From Paenibacillus sp. FSL K6-1096 (lineage in GTDB: Bacteria > Bacillota > Bacilli > Paenibacillales > Paenibacillaceae), in assembly GCF_037977055.1 (NCBI RefSeq), contig NZ_CP150274.1:6386001-6450000 (forward strand): a stretch of 64,000 bases of DNA, in the 5' to 3' direction. The notes beneath the pieces were generated by a model, which did no database searches, was not told the origin of the DNA, and saw only the letters and a program-made list of their open reading frames with translations. How positions within the stretch are numbered: the stretch's first letter is position 1; the number at the start of each line of letters is the position of its first letter. The position numbers were made by a program, and so were the translations under genes. Shown piece after piece: positions 45,739 to 55,576 of this stretch.

Positions 45739-46239
45739 TCAGGATACCGTAAATTTCATACCCATCGTCTGCACTACATTTCCTTGAATTTCAGTGACCC
45801 CATCTTCTATGGAGACTGGAATTTGAAGTGCTGCTACCAACTTTGTCCAGAACTTAACCGCCTTTACATTGGATTTGAACATCCCTACTTCGTAGCGGCC
45901 CGAATGCAGGGTGAAGATTTGCATGACAGCATCTTTGGCTATATTTGTACCTCTGTATTTGGGCAATACAAACAGTTCCTGCACTGAATAGTCCACTTCC
46001 CTGGCAACATAAGGAGGAGAGGTAATCAGAATAAAACCAACGATTCTGTCATTAAATGTGATGAAGTAAGGATACAACCGTTCGTCCCTATAATATGGCG
46101 AGATATCTTCCATTTCGAATGTACCTTCTGTTCCGATATCCTCCTGCGAGTAAGCAGAAAGCTCATAGAGATAATAGTTAAATAAGTTCTCAAATAGTTC
46201 TTTGTTTGCATCTGTTATTTGCTGAATAGTCGCCTTCAT
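45739..46239 (-). CDS. GNAT-family N-acetyltransferase
   Basis: 166-residue acetyl-CoA-dependent acyltransferase from ATG 46239, which has GGAGGTTAAA directly upstream; an in-frame ATG 12 bp earlier overlaps that ribosome site. The GNAT fold is suggested by the central strand VQELFVLPKYRGTNIAKDAV (about 88-107), where RGTNIA replaces the usual RGxGxG acetyl-CoA loop, and by KSNVKAVKFWTKL (about 122-134). The substrate is unknown. It is unrelated to its sugar-gene neighbours. Confidence 0.88.
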   Translation of the reverse strand: MKATIQQITDANKELFENLFNYYLYELSAYSQEDIGTEGTFEMEDISPYYRDERLYPYFITFNDRIVGFILITSPPYVAREVDYSVQELFVLPKYRGTNIAKDAVMQIFTLHSGRYEVGMFKSNVKAVKFWTKLVAALQIPVSIEDGVTEIQGNVVQTMGMKFTVS

Positions 46240-46351
46240 TTTAACCTCCATAATATTATTCTCCTAACCTACTGTATCAGCACATTACAGCGAACGTAAG
46301 GGAAAAGACACCTATAATGAACCTTACCTTTTTCAAAAGAATGCCGAGCAC

Positions 46352-47209
46352 TTACGGCAGCATACCAGTCCGGTATCTGCCTGGTGACACACCGGCCACC
46401 TTGGTGAAGCTGCGGATGAAGTTGGCATAATCGCTGAAGCCGGACAGCTCGCAGGCGGCCGCGACACTTTTGCCGGCGGTTAGGTGGCTCATGGCCAGGG
46501 AGACACGCTTATTGACGATGTAGGAGCGGATCGTAAGTCCCGTGTGCTCCTTGAACTGCTGGCTTATATATTTGCCGCTGTAATGAAACTCCTGCTCAAG
46601 CTGGGCGGAGTAGATCGGTTCAAGCAGATGCTCTTCAATGTAAGCCATCGTCTGGCGGACCAGCTCCGGCATGAGATTGTGCGGCAGGGCGGCGGAGGAC
46701 TGCTGCAGGGTGTTGATGAACACAAGCAGCCGGGTTGCATAGGAATCGGCCAGCAGGTCCTGGCCGTAGTCCTCTGAGTGGAGGCTGTGAATCAATTGGT
46801 CGGCCAGCCGCGAATAGAAGGCGCACTGGTCCCGGGAGAGCCGGATCAGCGTATTCAGCCCGGAGGGAGAGGCCTCGAAGCAGGCGAGCAGATTCGTGCG
46901 GCGGCTGGACAGCCGCTGCAGGGCGGATTTTCGGAGATTCAGCCCGATCCGCTCATAGATCTGGTTGTCGGCACAGACGCAGCGGTGCATCTCGCCGGGC
47001 CGGATCAGCAGCAGGTCGCCGGGGGAGAGCTTGTAGCAGGACTGCTCCACATACATATAGGTGTTGCCTCTCAGGAAGAGATAGATTTCGTAGGCATCGT
47101 GCTGGTGATAGGGGTGAGCCGGGTTGAGCTGCTCCGTGGTGGTGGCCTTGTGGAAACAGATCATCTCTTCCGGGATCGGGTTGAACACATACTTGATATT
47201 CTGCTCCAT
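46352..47209 (-). CDS. AraC-family regulator with cupin sensor domain
   Basis: 285-residue regulator from ATG 47209, with AAAGGA 9 bp upstream (an ATG three codons earlier has no room for a ribosome site). The N-terminal cupin-type sugar-sensing domain (about 20-150) carries the HPYHQHDAYEIYLFLRG metal/ligand pocket. The C-terminal double helix-turn-helix (about 188-285) has YSAQLEQEFHYSGKYISQQF and VAAACELSGFSDYANFIRSF. Divergent from the GH30 glucuronoxylanase gene, which it probably regulates (inference). Confidence 0.92.
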   Translation of the reverse strand: MEQNIKYVFNPIPEEMICFHKATTTEQLNPAHPYHQHDAYEIYLFLRGNTYMYVEQSCYKLSPGDLLLIRPGEMHRCVCADNQIYERIGLNLRKSALQRLSSRRTNLLACFEASPSGLNTLIRLSRDQCAFYSRLADQLIHSLHSEDYGQDLLADSYATRLLVFINTLQQSSAALPHNLMPELVRQTMAYIEEHLLEPIYSAQLEQEFHYSGKYISQQFKEHTGLTIRSYIVNKRVSLAMSHLTAGKSVAAACELSGFSDYANFIRSFTKVAGVSPGRYRTGMLP

Positions 47210-47316
47210 GGCACACATTCCTTTAAATGGATATATTAGGATTATCGGTATCCGCGCAATATATTCTCTCAGATGTGCAACGACTAGACTGGCAACTATT
47301 TAATATAATACAGGAA

Positions 47317-47331
47317 AAGGAAGCGCTTGCA
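47317..47331 (+). promoter_or_regulatory. cre-like site upstream of GH30 xylanase gene
   Basis: AAGGAAGCGCTTGCA differs from the cre consensus at one position. It lies 8 bp downstream of a -10-like TATAAT (47304-47309), where CcpA binding would block transcription. The rest of 47210-47457 shows no other clear element; the -35 is weak. Confidence 0.6.
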
Positions 47332-47457
47332 AGTGCTGCAAGAACTATGGACAAGCCTGTATGGTGTTCAGCTGCCGCTTCTAGCAGACAGGAGGTGTAA
47401 CGGGAGAAGGTCCGGCAGAAAGGATAGAAACCAATCATGTGAAGAGGAGCTGAAGCA

Positions 47458-49134
47458 ATGAAATCAAAATTCAAAAAAACACTGCTGACCCTATTGGCTA
47501 GTGTGACCATGCTGTCTGCAATGGTGATTCCGCCGCCGCCCAAAGTAAATGCGGCCAGCGATGTGACCGTCAATCTGTCTGACCAGAAGCAGGTGATCCG
47601 CGGATTCGGGGGCATCAACCATCCGGTCTGGATCGGCGATCTGACAGCCGCGCAGCGGGAGACCGCCTTCGGCAACGGGGCGAACCAGCTGGGATTCTCG
47701 ATTCTGAGAATCTCTGTAGACGAGAACCCGAACAACTGGTATAGGGAACTGGATACGGCCAAGGCAGCCATTGCCAAGGGAGCAATCGTCTTTGCATCGC
47801 CGTGGAATCCGCCCAGCAGCATGACAGAGACCTTCAACCGCAACGGGAATCCCTCGGCCAAGCGTCTCAGATATGACAAGTACGGCGCATATGCCCAGCA
47901 TCTGAATGATTTCGTGACGTACATGAAGAATAACGGGGTGGATCTGTATGCCATCTCGGTGCAGAATGAGCCGGACTATGCCGAGACCTGGACCTGGTGG
48001 ACGCCTGCCGAAATGCTGAACTTCATGAAGAATTATGCCGGTGCGATTAATTGCCGGGTTATTGCTCCGGAATCTTTTCAATATCTGAAGAATATGTCTG
48101 ACCCGATCCTGAATGACTCCCAGGCGCTGGCCAATATGGACATTCTGGGGGCGCACTTGTATGGAACTCAGGTGAACAACTTTGCCTATCCGCTCTTCAA
48201 GCAGAAGGGTGCAGGCAAAGATCTGTGGATGACCGAGGTCTATTACCCGAACAGCAATAACAACTCGGCCAACCTGTGGCCGGAGGCGCTGGAGGTGGCA
48301 TACCATATGCACAATGCGCTGGTGGAAGGGGATTTCCAGGCCTATGTATGGTGGTATATCCGCCGTCAATACAGCCCGATGAATGAGGACGGTACCATCA
48401 GCAAGCGCGGGGACAGCATGGCCCAGTTCTCCAAGTTTATCCGCCCGGGTTATGTAAGAGTGGACGCCACGAAGAACCCGAATACCAATGTCTATGTCTC
48501 CGCCTACAAGGGTGATAACAAGGCAGTCATTGTCGCTATTAACAAAAGCACATCGGCCGTAAGCCAGAAGTTTGTCCTGCAGAACGGGACGGCCTCCAGT
48601 GCCTCGGCATGGATCACGGATGCGAGCCGGAAGGTTGCTGCGGGAGCATCCATCAATGTATCGAATGGTTCCTTTACAGCCCAGCTTCCGGCGCAAAGTG
48701 TAACGACCTTTGTAGCGGAGCTTGGAAGCGGGGGCGGCACCGGCTCGGGAACGACTTATGAAGCTGAGACTGACACCACATTGACGAATGCGGTCGTAGA
48801 GACAATCAATGCCGGTTATACGGGCAGCGGCTACGTCAATTTTAATGCGGCAACGGATGCTGCGATCCAGTGGAACAGTGTGTACTGTGCCGTGGCCGGG
48901 ACCAAGAATCTGAAATTCCGCTATGCCCTGGAGAGCGGCACAAGAAATCTGGATGTGTATGTGAACGGCAGCAAGGTCATCAGCAATGCCGCGTTTACCG
49001 CAACGGGGGCCTGGTCCTCCTGGGGAGAGAAGACGGTTCAGGTCCCTATGAATGTCGGCAACAATACGGTTAAAGTGGTGACTACCGGTACGGAAGGACC
49101 GAATGTGGACAGCATTAATGTGACCGCCCAGTAA
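47458..49134 (+). CDS. GH30 subfamily 8-like glucuronoxylanase with C-terminal CBM
   Basis: Secreted endoxylanase that in this subfamily cuts xylan next to a glucuronic-acid side chain. It is 558 residues with AAGAGGAGC upstream. The signal peptide ends near VNA (33). The barrel plus side beta-domain spans about 35-425. The acid/base Glu is in VQNEPDY (about 170) and the nucleophile in WMTEVYY (about 260). WWYIRRQYSPM (about 298-308) contains the Arg known in Bacillus XynC to bind the glucuronate carboxylate. A CBM6/35-like module (about 432-558) is joined by a Gly-rich linker. It resembles B. subtilis XynC plus an added binding module. Confidence 0.93.
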   Translation: MKSKFKKTLLTLLASVTMLSAMVIPPPPKVNAASDVTVNLSDQKQVIRGFGGINHPVWIGDLTAAQRETAFGNGANQLGFSILRISVDENPNNWYRELDTAKAAIAKGAIVFASPWNPPSSMTETFNRNGNPSAKRLRYDKYGAYAQHLNDFVTYMKNNGVDLYAISVQNEPDYAETWTWWTPAEMLNFMKNYAGAINCRVIAPESFQYLKNMSDPILNDSQALANMDILGAHLYGTQVNNFAYPLFKQKGAGKDLWMTEVYYPNSNNNSANLWPEALEVAYHMHNALVEGDFQAYVWWYIRRQYSPMNEDGTISKRGDSMAQFSKFIRPGYVRVDATKNPNTNVYVSAYKGDNKAVIVAINKSTSAVSQKFVLQNGTASSASAWITDASRKVAAGASINVSNGSFTAQLPAQSVTTFVAELGSGGGTGSGTTYEAETDTTLTNAVVETINAGYTGSGYVNFNAATDAAIQWNSVYCAVAGTKNLKFRYALESGTRNLDVYVNGSKVISNAAFTATGAWSSWGEKTVQVPMNVGNNTVKVVTTGTEGPNVDSINVTAQ

Positions 49135-49290
49135 GCCCTGGAGACTCATCGGACAATTCCTCAGGAAATTCCTGAAGAAGTTCATCAGGGCGTTCAATAG
49201 GCTGAAAATCAATCCTGGCTTGTAGACAGCAGCTTGCACAGTGCGTTTACGGGCCGGGATTTTTGGCGTCTCTGGGGCAAACGTTTAAAT

Positions 49291-49318
49291 TTGAAAGAGA
49301 ATAGTGTTATTTTATAAT
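49291..49318 (+). promoter_or_regulatory. SigmaA promoter of the large GH30-SLH gene
   Basis: TTGAAA (49291-49296), a 16-bp spacer and TATAAT (49313-49318). A palindromic AAACGTTT just upstream (49280-49287) could bind a LacI/CcpA-type regulator. The rest of 49135-49415 holds nothing clear. Confidence 0.7.
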
Positions 49319-49415
49319 CAATCGTGCATCCGTCTGCTACAAATGTCCAAGTTCAATTGTTAAGATATTACCAGGCAAAACCATGAAAGCGCATACAAGA
49401 GGAGGAATCTCTAGG

Positions 49416-52400
49416 ATGAGTAAAAAGATCAGGAGAAAGGCACTCACGGCTTCAATGGCTGGCGTGCTGCTGCTGTCCGTCATTACCCCTATGCCATTCT
49501 CTAACCCGCTTCAAGCTGCTCCGGCGGCTGCCGCTCAGGCCGCTACTGCTCCGGCACAGGTAACCGCCGATTGGTACAAGACGTACCAGACCATGGACGG
49601 CGTGGGCGCCGCTTATGCTTATACGGACTCCGTGCATATGCTGCAGCTCGCTTCCGCCGGCCATCAGGATACCGTCAGGCATCTGCTCGATCTGACCTTC
49701 AGTGAACAGAAGGGTACAGGCCACGACATTGTGAGAGTGATCATCGGCGACAACGGCGGTCTGACCGCTTCCGGGGCAACGGCGGCCAGCCCGGGCTTCA
49801 ACCCGCTTACCAGTCTCCTGGCCGATGTGAACAATCCCGGCTTCGACATTGAAGGAAATGCCATTCCCATGCGCGGGACAGCGGGACAATACGGCTACAA
49901 GATCGAAGCGGAGAACCGTTATTACGATGGCAATACCGACAGCATCTGGCCGGTGGAACCGGAGCACGCTCCCGGAACCCTTGTACCTGTGCAAGACTTC
50001 ATCTGGGACTATCCCTCCTGGAATCAGCCGATCGGCAATGACGACGGCGGTCCGACCAATCTTCTCAGCAAGCCCGGTGAACAGCCGGTAGTCATCAAGA
50101 ACTCCCCGCGTACCCGCAAAGAGCTGTTCGATATCGATCAGGTCTGGACCATGCTTCAGGCCCAGCAGTATGGCGTCAAGCAATTCTACGCCTGCACCTG
50201 GACCGTACCTTACTGGATGAGCCAATCCAACACCAATTCTCCCAGCAAAATTATCCGCAGCGACACCGCCACCATTAACGGACAACCGGTCAAAATATAT
50301 TATCAGGCCTATGCAGATTATCTTGTCAATTATATCCGCGGCATGTGGGAGCAGTGGGGGATTCCGATTACTCACATCAATCCTTTTAACGAAGTCGATC
50401 TGGCGAACGGCTCCGCCGCTTACGTTACTGAACTGATTAACGGCTATATCGGGCCTGCCTTGAAGAAATCGATGCAGCCCGGCGGCGCTCTTTATGATAT
50501 CCGTAACCCGGAAGGCAAGCTCATCGACTTCATCCCCCAGCTTGCCGCAGTGGACGGCACGAATCTGGGCGCTTCCTTAAGCAGAGGCGGTGAAGTGTTC
50601 TCGCAGACGGACCCGGACAATGCGCTTGACAAGAATCCGTACCTCGATGTATTCACCACCCATCTCTACGGTACGGTCGGCATCGGTACGGATGAGAACA
50701 AGCTGTACCACACCGGTGATTTCTCTAAGAGTCCTCTGGATTACACCAGGGATGGCAGCAAATATCCCGAATGGCTGAACAAGTATAAGCTCTGGCAGGC
50801 AGAATTCATGAACCAGGACACCGGTGACGGGTCGGCCGGCGCATACACCCAGCGGTACGGCAATCAGAATATCAATGACGCCGTGCGCTGGTCCAATCTG
50901 ATGACGAATATGTTCACCAGCAATCCGGGCTTTAACGGCTTTGTCTGGTGGAGCATGTGGGACAGCAACGGCGCGGACGGCTCTGACCTGATCCGCTTCG
51001 TGAGTACCAATTCCCAGCAGGAGCCGGGACGGATCAGTACACTGACGGGTGAATACCGGTTGTTCAAGCGCTTTTACGGCTACGGCCATTTCTCCCGGTT
51101 CATGAATCCCGGCGATGTGCGCTTTGATGTTACACGCGTACCCGCGCCCGATCTGAATGTGGTCGGCTTCAAGAATCCGGTTACCAGTGATTTCTCCATC
51201 ACAGTATCGAATGCGAACAACGATGACAGCGTTCAGCCGCTGGAATTCAATCTGAAGGACTTCCCGGACGGAACGGACAGTGTGACCGTGTTCCGCACCT
51301 CGGGAAGCGAGAATCAGAAGAAGCTGGGCACCATTCCGGTAAGCGGCGGCAAGTTCGTTATTGACATTCCGTCCGCCAGCATCGTGACGATTGTTCCGTC
51401 CAAGGGCACCTTTGCCACCTATCACGGACTTGACGGGGAACGCGACATTTTCTCCACGCTGGAAGGAGAGGCTAATGACAACCATGTGCCCGGTGACAGC
51501 GCAGGCCAGGCGGGCCGGGCCAACGAGGCAGTGACCCTGGGCGACGGCGGAGTTCTTGCATACAAGAATGTGAACTTCGCAGACGGCTCGGCGAACGGCG
51601 GAGTAGTCCGCAGACACTTGCTGTACCTTACCGCCCAGACGAAATCGGCCCAGGGGGGCAAGCTTGCCGCTTATGTGCTTCCGGTGGGGACTGCTGTCAG
51701 CAGCACTGCCGATATTCTGTCCGAAGGTACGCGGGTTGCAGCGATTCCGGTACCGGCCAACGACAGCTACGGCAAATTCCAGGCTATGGTCGATACCGGT
51801 GATCTCAGTGCTTACGGGCACAAGGACCTCTATATTGTGGCTGAGCTGAGCGGAGCTGACGGTACCATTACCGTTGACCGCTTCCTGTTCGGCGCAGGCG
51901 ATTCAGACTGGAGTGCAGCCGCCAATAACTCGGTCGTGACGATTCCGGGGAACCTGCTGCTGAATGGTGATTTCGATACAGCCACAAGCGTAAGCACCGA
52001 TCACTGGTCGGCAGGCCGTTACAATAACGGCAGCTTCGAGCCTGCTGTCACAGGACCAGTACTCACAGCTGATACGATACAGAGCTACTCGGGACTCTCC
52101 CGCTACCTGAAGAACAGCTCCACCTCCAAGGTAGCCGGGTCCGGCAAGCTTGCAGGCCGCATCAGTGCTGCGGAGCAGTATGACGGTATCTGGCAGGATG
52201 TGACCGGCAAGCTAAGCCCGGGAGAGAGCTATAATTTCAAGGGCTATTTCCTCTCGATGATGAGCCGTCCGGACAGCTATGATGTCGCAGCAGAGCATCC
52301 CGGAGATGTGGAAGTGGCGCTGGTGTATTACGACAAGGACGGAGTTCAGCTTGGCATTGAGCCGGTCAACGGACGCGATATGCCGGAACCTTATGCTGCC

Positions 52401-55166
52401 CGTGAGGCCGGAGATCCGGCATACTGGCAGAACGGCAAATTGATTGGACGTATTCTTGAAGGCGGCCCGCTGGGTCTCAGCTCCTTCCAGCCTGTGGATG
52501 TGAAGGTGGCGGATTGGCATGAGACGCCTAATCAGCCGTTTACGTACGACGAACCCGCAGGGACAGCGAAGGTAGTGCTGGCGGTGTATGCGAAGGATGC
52601 CAACATCCTGTATGCCGACCAAATGTCGCTTACCCCTGAGGTTATTGTCTCGCGCAACCTCTTTATCGATGGTGTTCAGCCGTCTGATTTTGACCAGGCG
52701 AAGCTGGAATATACATTTACGGTGACCGGAAACGCCATTCCGAAGGTAACGGCGGTGACCAGCGATCCGGCTGAGCTTGTGAGTGTCTCGCAGGCGAACA
52801 GTGCGCAAGGCACGGCAGTGGTTCGTTTTATCAAAGGCGGGCAAGTGAAGACCTACAAAATCTTCTTCCGTACGAACGAGGCGGTTGATTTCTCGAATGG
52901 CCTTCCGGCAGGCTGGGAGGTGGTGAACCCGGCTGATCCGCAGACTGCACTCCGTTATAGCGCAGACGGGGCGGAGCTTCAGACCTTGAAGAGCGATACG
53001 GACTATCCGGGCAGCCATAATATGCTGCAGCTTCCGGGCTCCGCTGAAGGCAACTGGACGCTGACGGCGAAGCTCACCGTTGACAAACCGCTGAATGATC
53101 CGTCCATGGGCGAGAATGCCCAGGTTGGGCTTGGCATCAGCGGCAGTTCAAGCGGAGAATTTTACCGGATCAATGCCAGAAAGGTCAGCAGCAATATCAA
53201 AGTCAATAATTCAGGCAAAACCGGCACCCAGTCCTTCACCAACAATACGAATCAGACCAACCTGAGCGGGACTAATTATTACTTGCGGATTGTAAAAGAA
53301 GGCAATGTGGTGCAAGGCTATTTCTCGACCAACAGCGGTTCCTTCTGGACCACAATGGGCAATCCGTCCACGTATACCCCGGAATTCTTCAAGGCTGCCA
53401 GGGTGCAATTGTATGGAACCAATACAAGCGCTGTTACGGACTTCAAAGTCACCTTCTCAGGAGTTACCCTGGCGAAGACCCTGGGCGAGACGGGAGAGAT
53501 CTGGCCGGAGGGAAGCAAGCTTGAGGCTACCAGTGTTACGCGCACCGGGGTTACCTTATCGTGGCCCGCGGCAATGGATAATCTGGGCGTTACCGGCTAC
53601 CGCATCTACAACGGGATCGATGCCGAGCCGCTGCTTGTAACCGGCATTGAGCCGGTGGAGACCCCAGCCGGAGCCGTATACCGTTATGAGATATCCGGGC
53701 TGCTGCCGAACACGCAGTATACCTTCAAAGTGGAGGCAAGAGATGCTGCGGGTAACTGGAGTAAGGACGGACCTTCCACTATGGTGACCACCCTGCCGGG
53801 TGAAGACATCACACCGCCGGTCTGGGCGGAAGGAAGCAAGCTTGAAGCTTCCGGCATCATGAGTGACGGGTTGACGCTGACCTGGTCGGCTACGGCCACA
53901 GATGACAGCGGCATTTACGGGTACCGGATTACGAACGGAACCGGAGACCAGCCGATTACGGTTACAGATGCTGTGTACACGGAGACCGTAACCGGAGCCG
54001 TATATAGCTATCAGGTCACGGGATTGCAGCCGGGTACTACGTATAGCTTCAAAGTGGAGGCAGGAGATACGGGCGGCAATTGGAGTGCCGATGGGCCTTC
54101 GGTGTCAGCAACCACGCTGCCTGCTGAAGATACCACACCTCCGGTCTGGCCGGAGGAGAGCATGCTTGAAGCTTCACGGATTACGGCATCCGGCCTTGTG
54201 TTAACCTGGACGCAGGCTGCTGACGATACGGGAGTGACAGACTACAAAGTCTATAGGGGATCAGAGGAAATTGCTGCGTTGTCTGGAACAGAGCTGCGGT
54301 ACGAGGTTACCGGGCTTGCTGCGGGAACAGCGTATCATTTCTCGGTGCAGGCCGGGGATGAGGCCGGGAATTGGAGCAAGAATGGTCCCGCTCTCTCTGT
54401 GACTACGCTAAAAGACAGCGGAGGTCCGTCTGAGCCGACGCCAGCACCAACGCTGAAACCGACGCCAACACCAACACCAGCATCTACACCAGCGCCGACA
54501 TCTGCGCCTGGATCTATGACGTCATCTGCACCAACGCCAACCCCAGTGCCTGGAACAGTGGTTTCGCCAACACCGTCACCGGCTGTAACTCCGGCACCTT
54601 CTCCGGTGCCTGTCAGCCCATTCCGGGATGTGCAGGCCAAGTATAGCTGGGCATCCGAGGCGATTGACACCCTATACGGGCTGGGTATTATCACAGGAAC
54701 CTCCGGTACGACGTTTAACCCGGAGAAGAACATTACGAGAGCAGACTTTGTGCTGATGCTGGTGCGGGCATTGGGACTTGAAGCGGAGGCAGAGGCAGAT
54801 TCCAGCTTCGCGGATGTCAATCAGGGAACCTATTATTATGAAGCACTGGGCATCGCCAAGAAGCTGGGCATCATCCAGGGAGTTGACGGCAGCAGGTTTA
54901 ATCCGAAGAGTGAAATCACCCGACAGGACATGATGGTTATTGCTTCCAGGGCGCTGAAGGCGGTGAGCAAGTTACCGGTCAGCGGCAGCGCCGGAGATTT
55001 AAGCAGCTATGTGGACCGGAATGAAGTGGCGGAGTATGCCGTGGATAGTGTTGCAGCTCTGGTAAGAGCAGGCATTGTGCAGGGAGACGGCACATCCATT
55101 CACCCTGAAGCGGCTACCACGAGGGCGGAAGCCGCTGTCATGATCTTCCGTATACTGAAGAGGTAG
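49416..55166 (+). CDS. Giant GH30-like SLH-anchored surface glycosidase
   Basis: 1916 residues from ATG 49416 (GGAGGAATCTCTAGG upstream; an in-frame ATG 33 bp earlier lacks a site). Order: signal peptide (to about 37); GH30-like catalytic region (about 55-640) starting MDGVGAAYAYT, with a probable acid/base Glu in NPFNEVD (about 326) and nucleophile in WQAEFMNQD (about 461). Then a CBM6-like module (about 680-840), a CBM4/9-like module (from LLLNGDFDTA, about 845), an uncharacterised stretch (about 1090-1150), a DUF1349/LamG-like domain (about 1156-1350) and three fibronectin type III domains (about 1360-1665). A Pro/Thr/Ser/Ala linker (about 1670-1732) leads to three SLH domains (about 1735-1915). 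The substrate is not clear; it is unlike the neighbouring GH30_8 enzyme. Confidence 0.86.
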   Translation: MSKKIRRKALTASMAGVLLLSVITPMPFSNPLQAAPAAAAQAATAPAQVTADWYKTYQTMDGVGAAYAYTDSVHMLQLASAGHQDTVRHLLDLTFSEQKGTGHDIVRVIIGDNGGLTASGATAASPGFNPLTSLLADVNNPGFDIEGNAIPMRGTAGQYGYKIEAENRYYDGNTDSIWPVEPEHAPGTLVPVQDFIWDYPSWNQPIGNDDGGPTNLLSKPGEQPVVIKNSPRTRKELFDIDQVWTMLQAQQYGVKQFYACTWTVPYWMSQSNTNSPSKIIRSDTATINGQPVKIYYQAYADYLVNYIRGMWEQWGIPITHINPFNEVDLANGSAAYVTELINGYIGPALKKSMQPGGALYDIRNPEGKLIDFIPQLAAVDGTNLGASLSRGGEVFSQTDPDNALDKNPYLDVFTTHLYGTVGIGTDENKLYHTGDFSKSPLDYTRDGSKYPEWLNKYKLWQAEFMNQDTGDGSAGAYTQRYGNQNINDAVRWSNLMTNMFTSNPGFNGFVWWSMWDSNGADGSDLIRFVSTNSQQEPGRISTLTGEYRLFKRFYGYGHFSRFMNPGDVRFDVTRVPAPDLNVVGFKNPVTSDFSITVSNANNDDSVQPLEFNLKDFPDGTDSVTVFRTSGSENQKKLGTIPVSGGKFVIDIPSASIVTIVPSKGTFATYHGLDGERDIFSTLEGEANDNHVPGDSAGQAGRANEAVTLGDGGVLAYKNVNFADGSANGGVVRRHLLYLTAQTKSAQGGKLAAYVLPVGTAVSSTADILSEGTRVAAIPVPANDSYGKFQAMVDTGDLSAYGHKDLYIVAELSGADGTITVDRFLFGAGDSDWSAAANNSVVTIPGNLLLNGDFDTATSVSTDHWSAGRYNNGSFEPAVTGPVLTADTIQSYSGLSRYLKNSSTSKVAGSGKLAGRISAAEQYDGIWQDVTGKLSPGESYNFKGYFLSMMSRPDSYDVAAEHPGDVEVALVYYDKDGVQLGIEPVNGRDMPEPYAAREAGDPAYWQNGKLIGRILEGGPLGLSSFQPVDVKVADWHETPNQPFTYDEPAGTAKVVLAVYAKDANILYADQMSLTPEVIVSRNLFIDGVQPSDFDQAKLEYTFTVTGNAIPKVTAVTSDPAELVSVSQANSAQGTAVVRFIKGGQVKTYKIFFRTNEAVDFSNGLPAGWEVVNPADPQTALRYSADGAELQTLKSDTDYPGSHNMLQLPGSAEGNWTLTAKLTVDKPLNDPSMGENAQVGLGISGSSSGEFYRINARKVSSNIKVNNSGKTGTQSFTNNTNQTNLSGTNYYLRIVKEGNVVQGYFSTNSGSFWTTMGNPSTYTPEFFKAARVQLYGTNTSAVTDFKVTFSGVTLAKTLGETGEIWPEGSKLEATSVTRTGVTLSWPAAMDNLGVTGYRIYNGIDAEPLLVTGIEPVETPAGAVYRYEISGLLPNTQYTFKVEARDAAGNWSKDGPSTMVTTLPGEDITPPVWAEGSKLEASGIMSDGLTLTWSATATDDSGIYGYRITNGTGDQPITVTDAVYTETVTGAVYSYQVTGLQPGTTYSFKVEAGDTGGNWSADGPSVSATTLPAEDTTPPVWPEESMLEASRITASGLVLTWTQAADDTGVTDYKVYRGSEEIAALSGTELRYEVTGLAAGTAYHFSVQAGDEAGNWSKNGPALSVTTLKDSGGPSEPTPAPTLKPTPTPTPASTPAPTSAPGSMTSSAPTPTPVPGTVVSPTPSPAVTPAPSPVPVSPFRDVQAKYSWASEAIDTLYGLGIITGTSGTTFNPEKNITRADFVLMLVRALGLEAEAEADSSFADVNQGTYYYEALGIAKKLGIIQGVDGSRFNPKSEITRQDMMVIASRALKAVSKLPVSGSAGDLSSYVDRNEVAEYAVDSVAALVRAGIVQGDGTSIHPEAATTRAEAAVMIFRILKR

Positions 55167-55194
55167 GGAAGTCCCTCCGAAGGTAGAAGGTTAG

Positions 55195-55282
55195 AACCAC
55201 AGAACCACAGAACCATATAACCATATAACCATATAACCATAGAACCATAGCATCACAGCACCGCAGCATCACAGCATCACAG
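55195..55282. repeat. 8-bp minisatellite
   Basis: Eleven contiguous 8-bp units: AACCACAG x2, AACCATAT x3, AACCATAG x2, then CATCACAG/CACCGCAG variants. It lies immediately downstream of the large SLH gene. Unit types occur in blocks, consistent with slippage expansion. Confidence 0.9.
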
Positions 55283-55285
55283 CAT

Positions 55286-55353
55286 ATAACCCTCATGTCC
55301 GCGAGCGCCCCCCATCGTAAGATGGGCCGGATGCTGGCCGGCCGGAGGGTTAT
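55286..55353 (+). terminator. Probable terminator of the large SLH gene
   Basis: Outer arms ATAACCCTC / GAGGGTTAT enclose an inner hairpin CCCATC-GTAA-GATGGG and a GC-rich stretch. The T run is weak, so this is a structured, only possible, terminator. Confidence 0.5.
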
Positions 55354-55576
55354 TTGGCTATTTGGATGGAGATTTCCATCCATAAAGTTTAATTGAAGCA
55401 AACTTTCGGTGATAGTTGTATTCTGCGCAATTAAAAACAGTGAAAAGACAGCCTTTGCTCTCCTAACTGTAGTCTGTACAACTAAATCTGCCCAAACTGG
55501 CGAGAACCCCGGTACAACTGGAATTTTTAATGTACGAATGGACCTCCGTCAAGAAAGTGGACACAAAAAAAGTGAA

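Noticed and set aside
43192..49134. Idea that the beta-glucuronidase removes the glucuronic acid side chains exposed by the GH30 xylanase
   Set aside because: Xylan glucuronosyl groups are alpha-1,2-linked and need GH67 or GH115 enzymes. A GH2 beta-glucuronidase acts on beta links, so the two genes need not act on the same bond.
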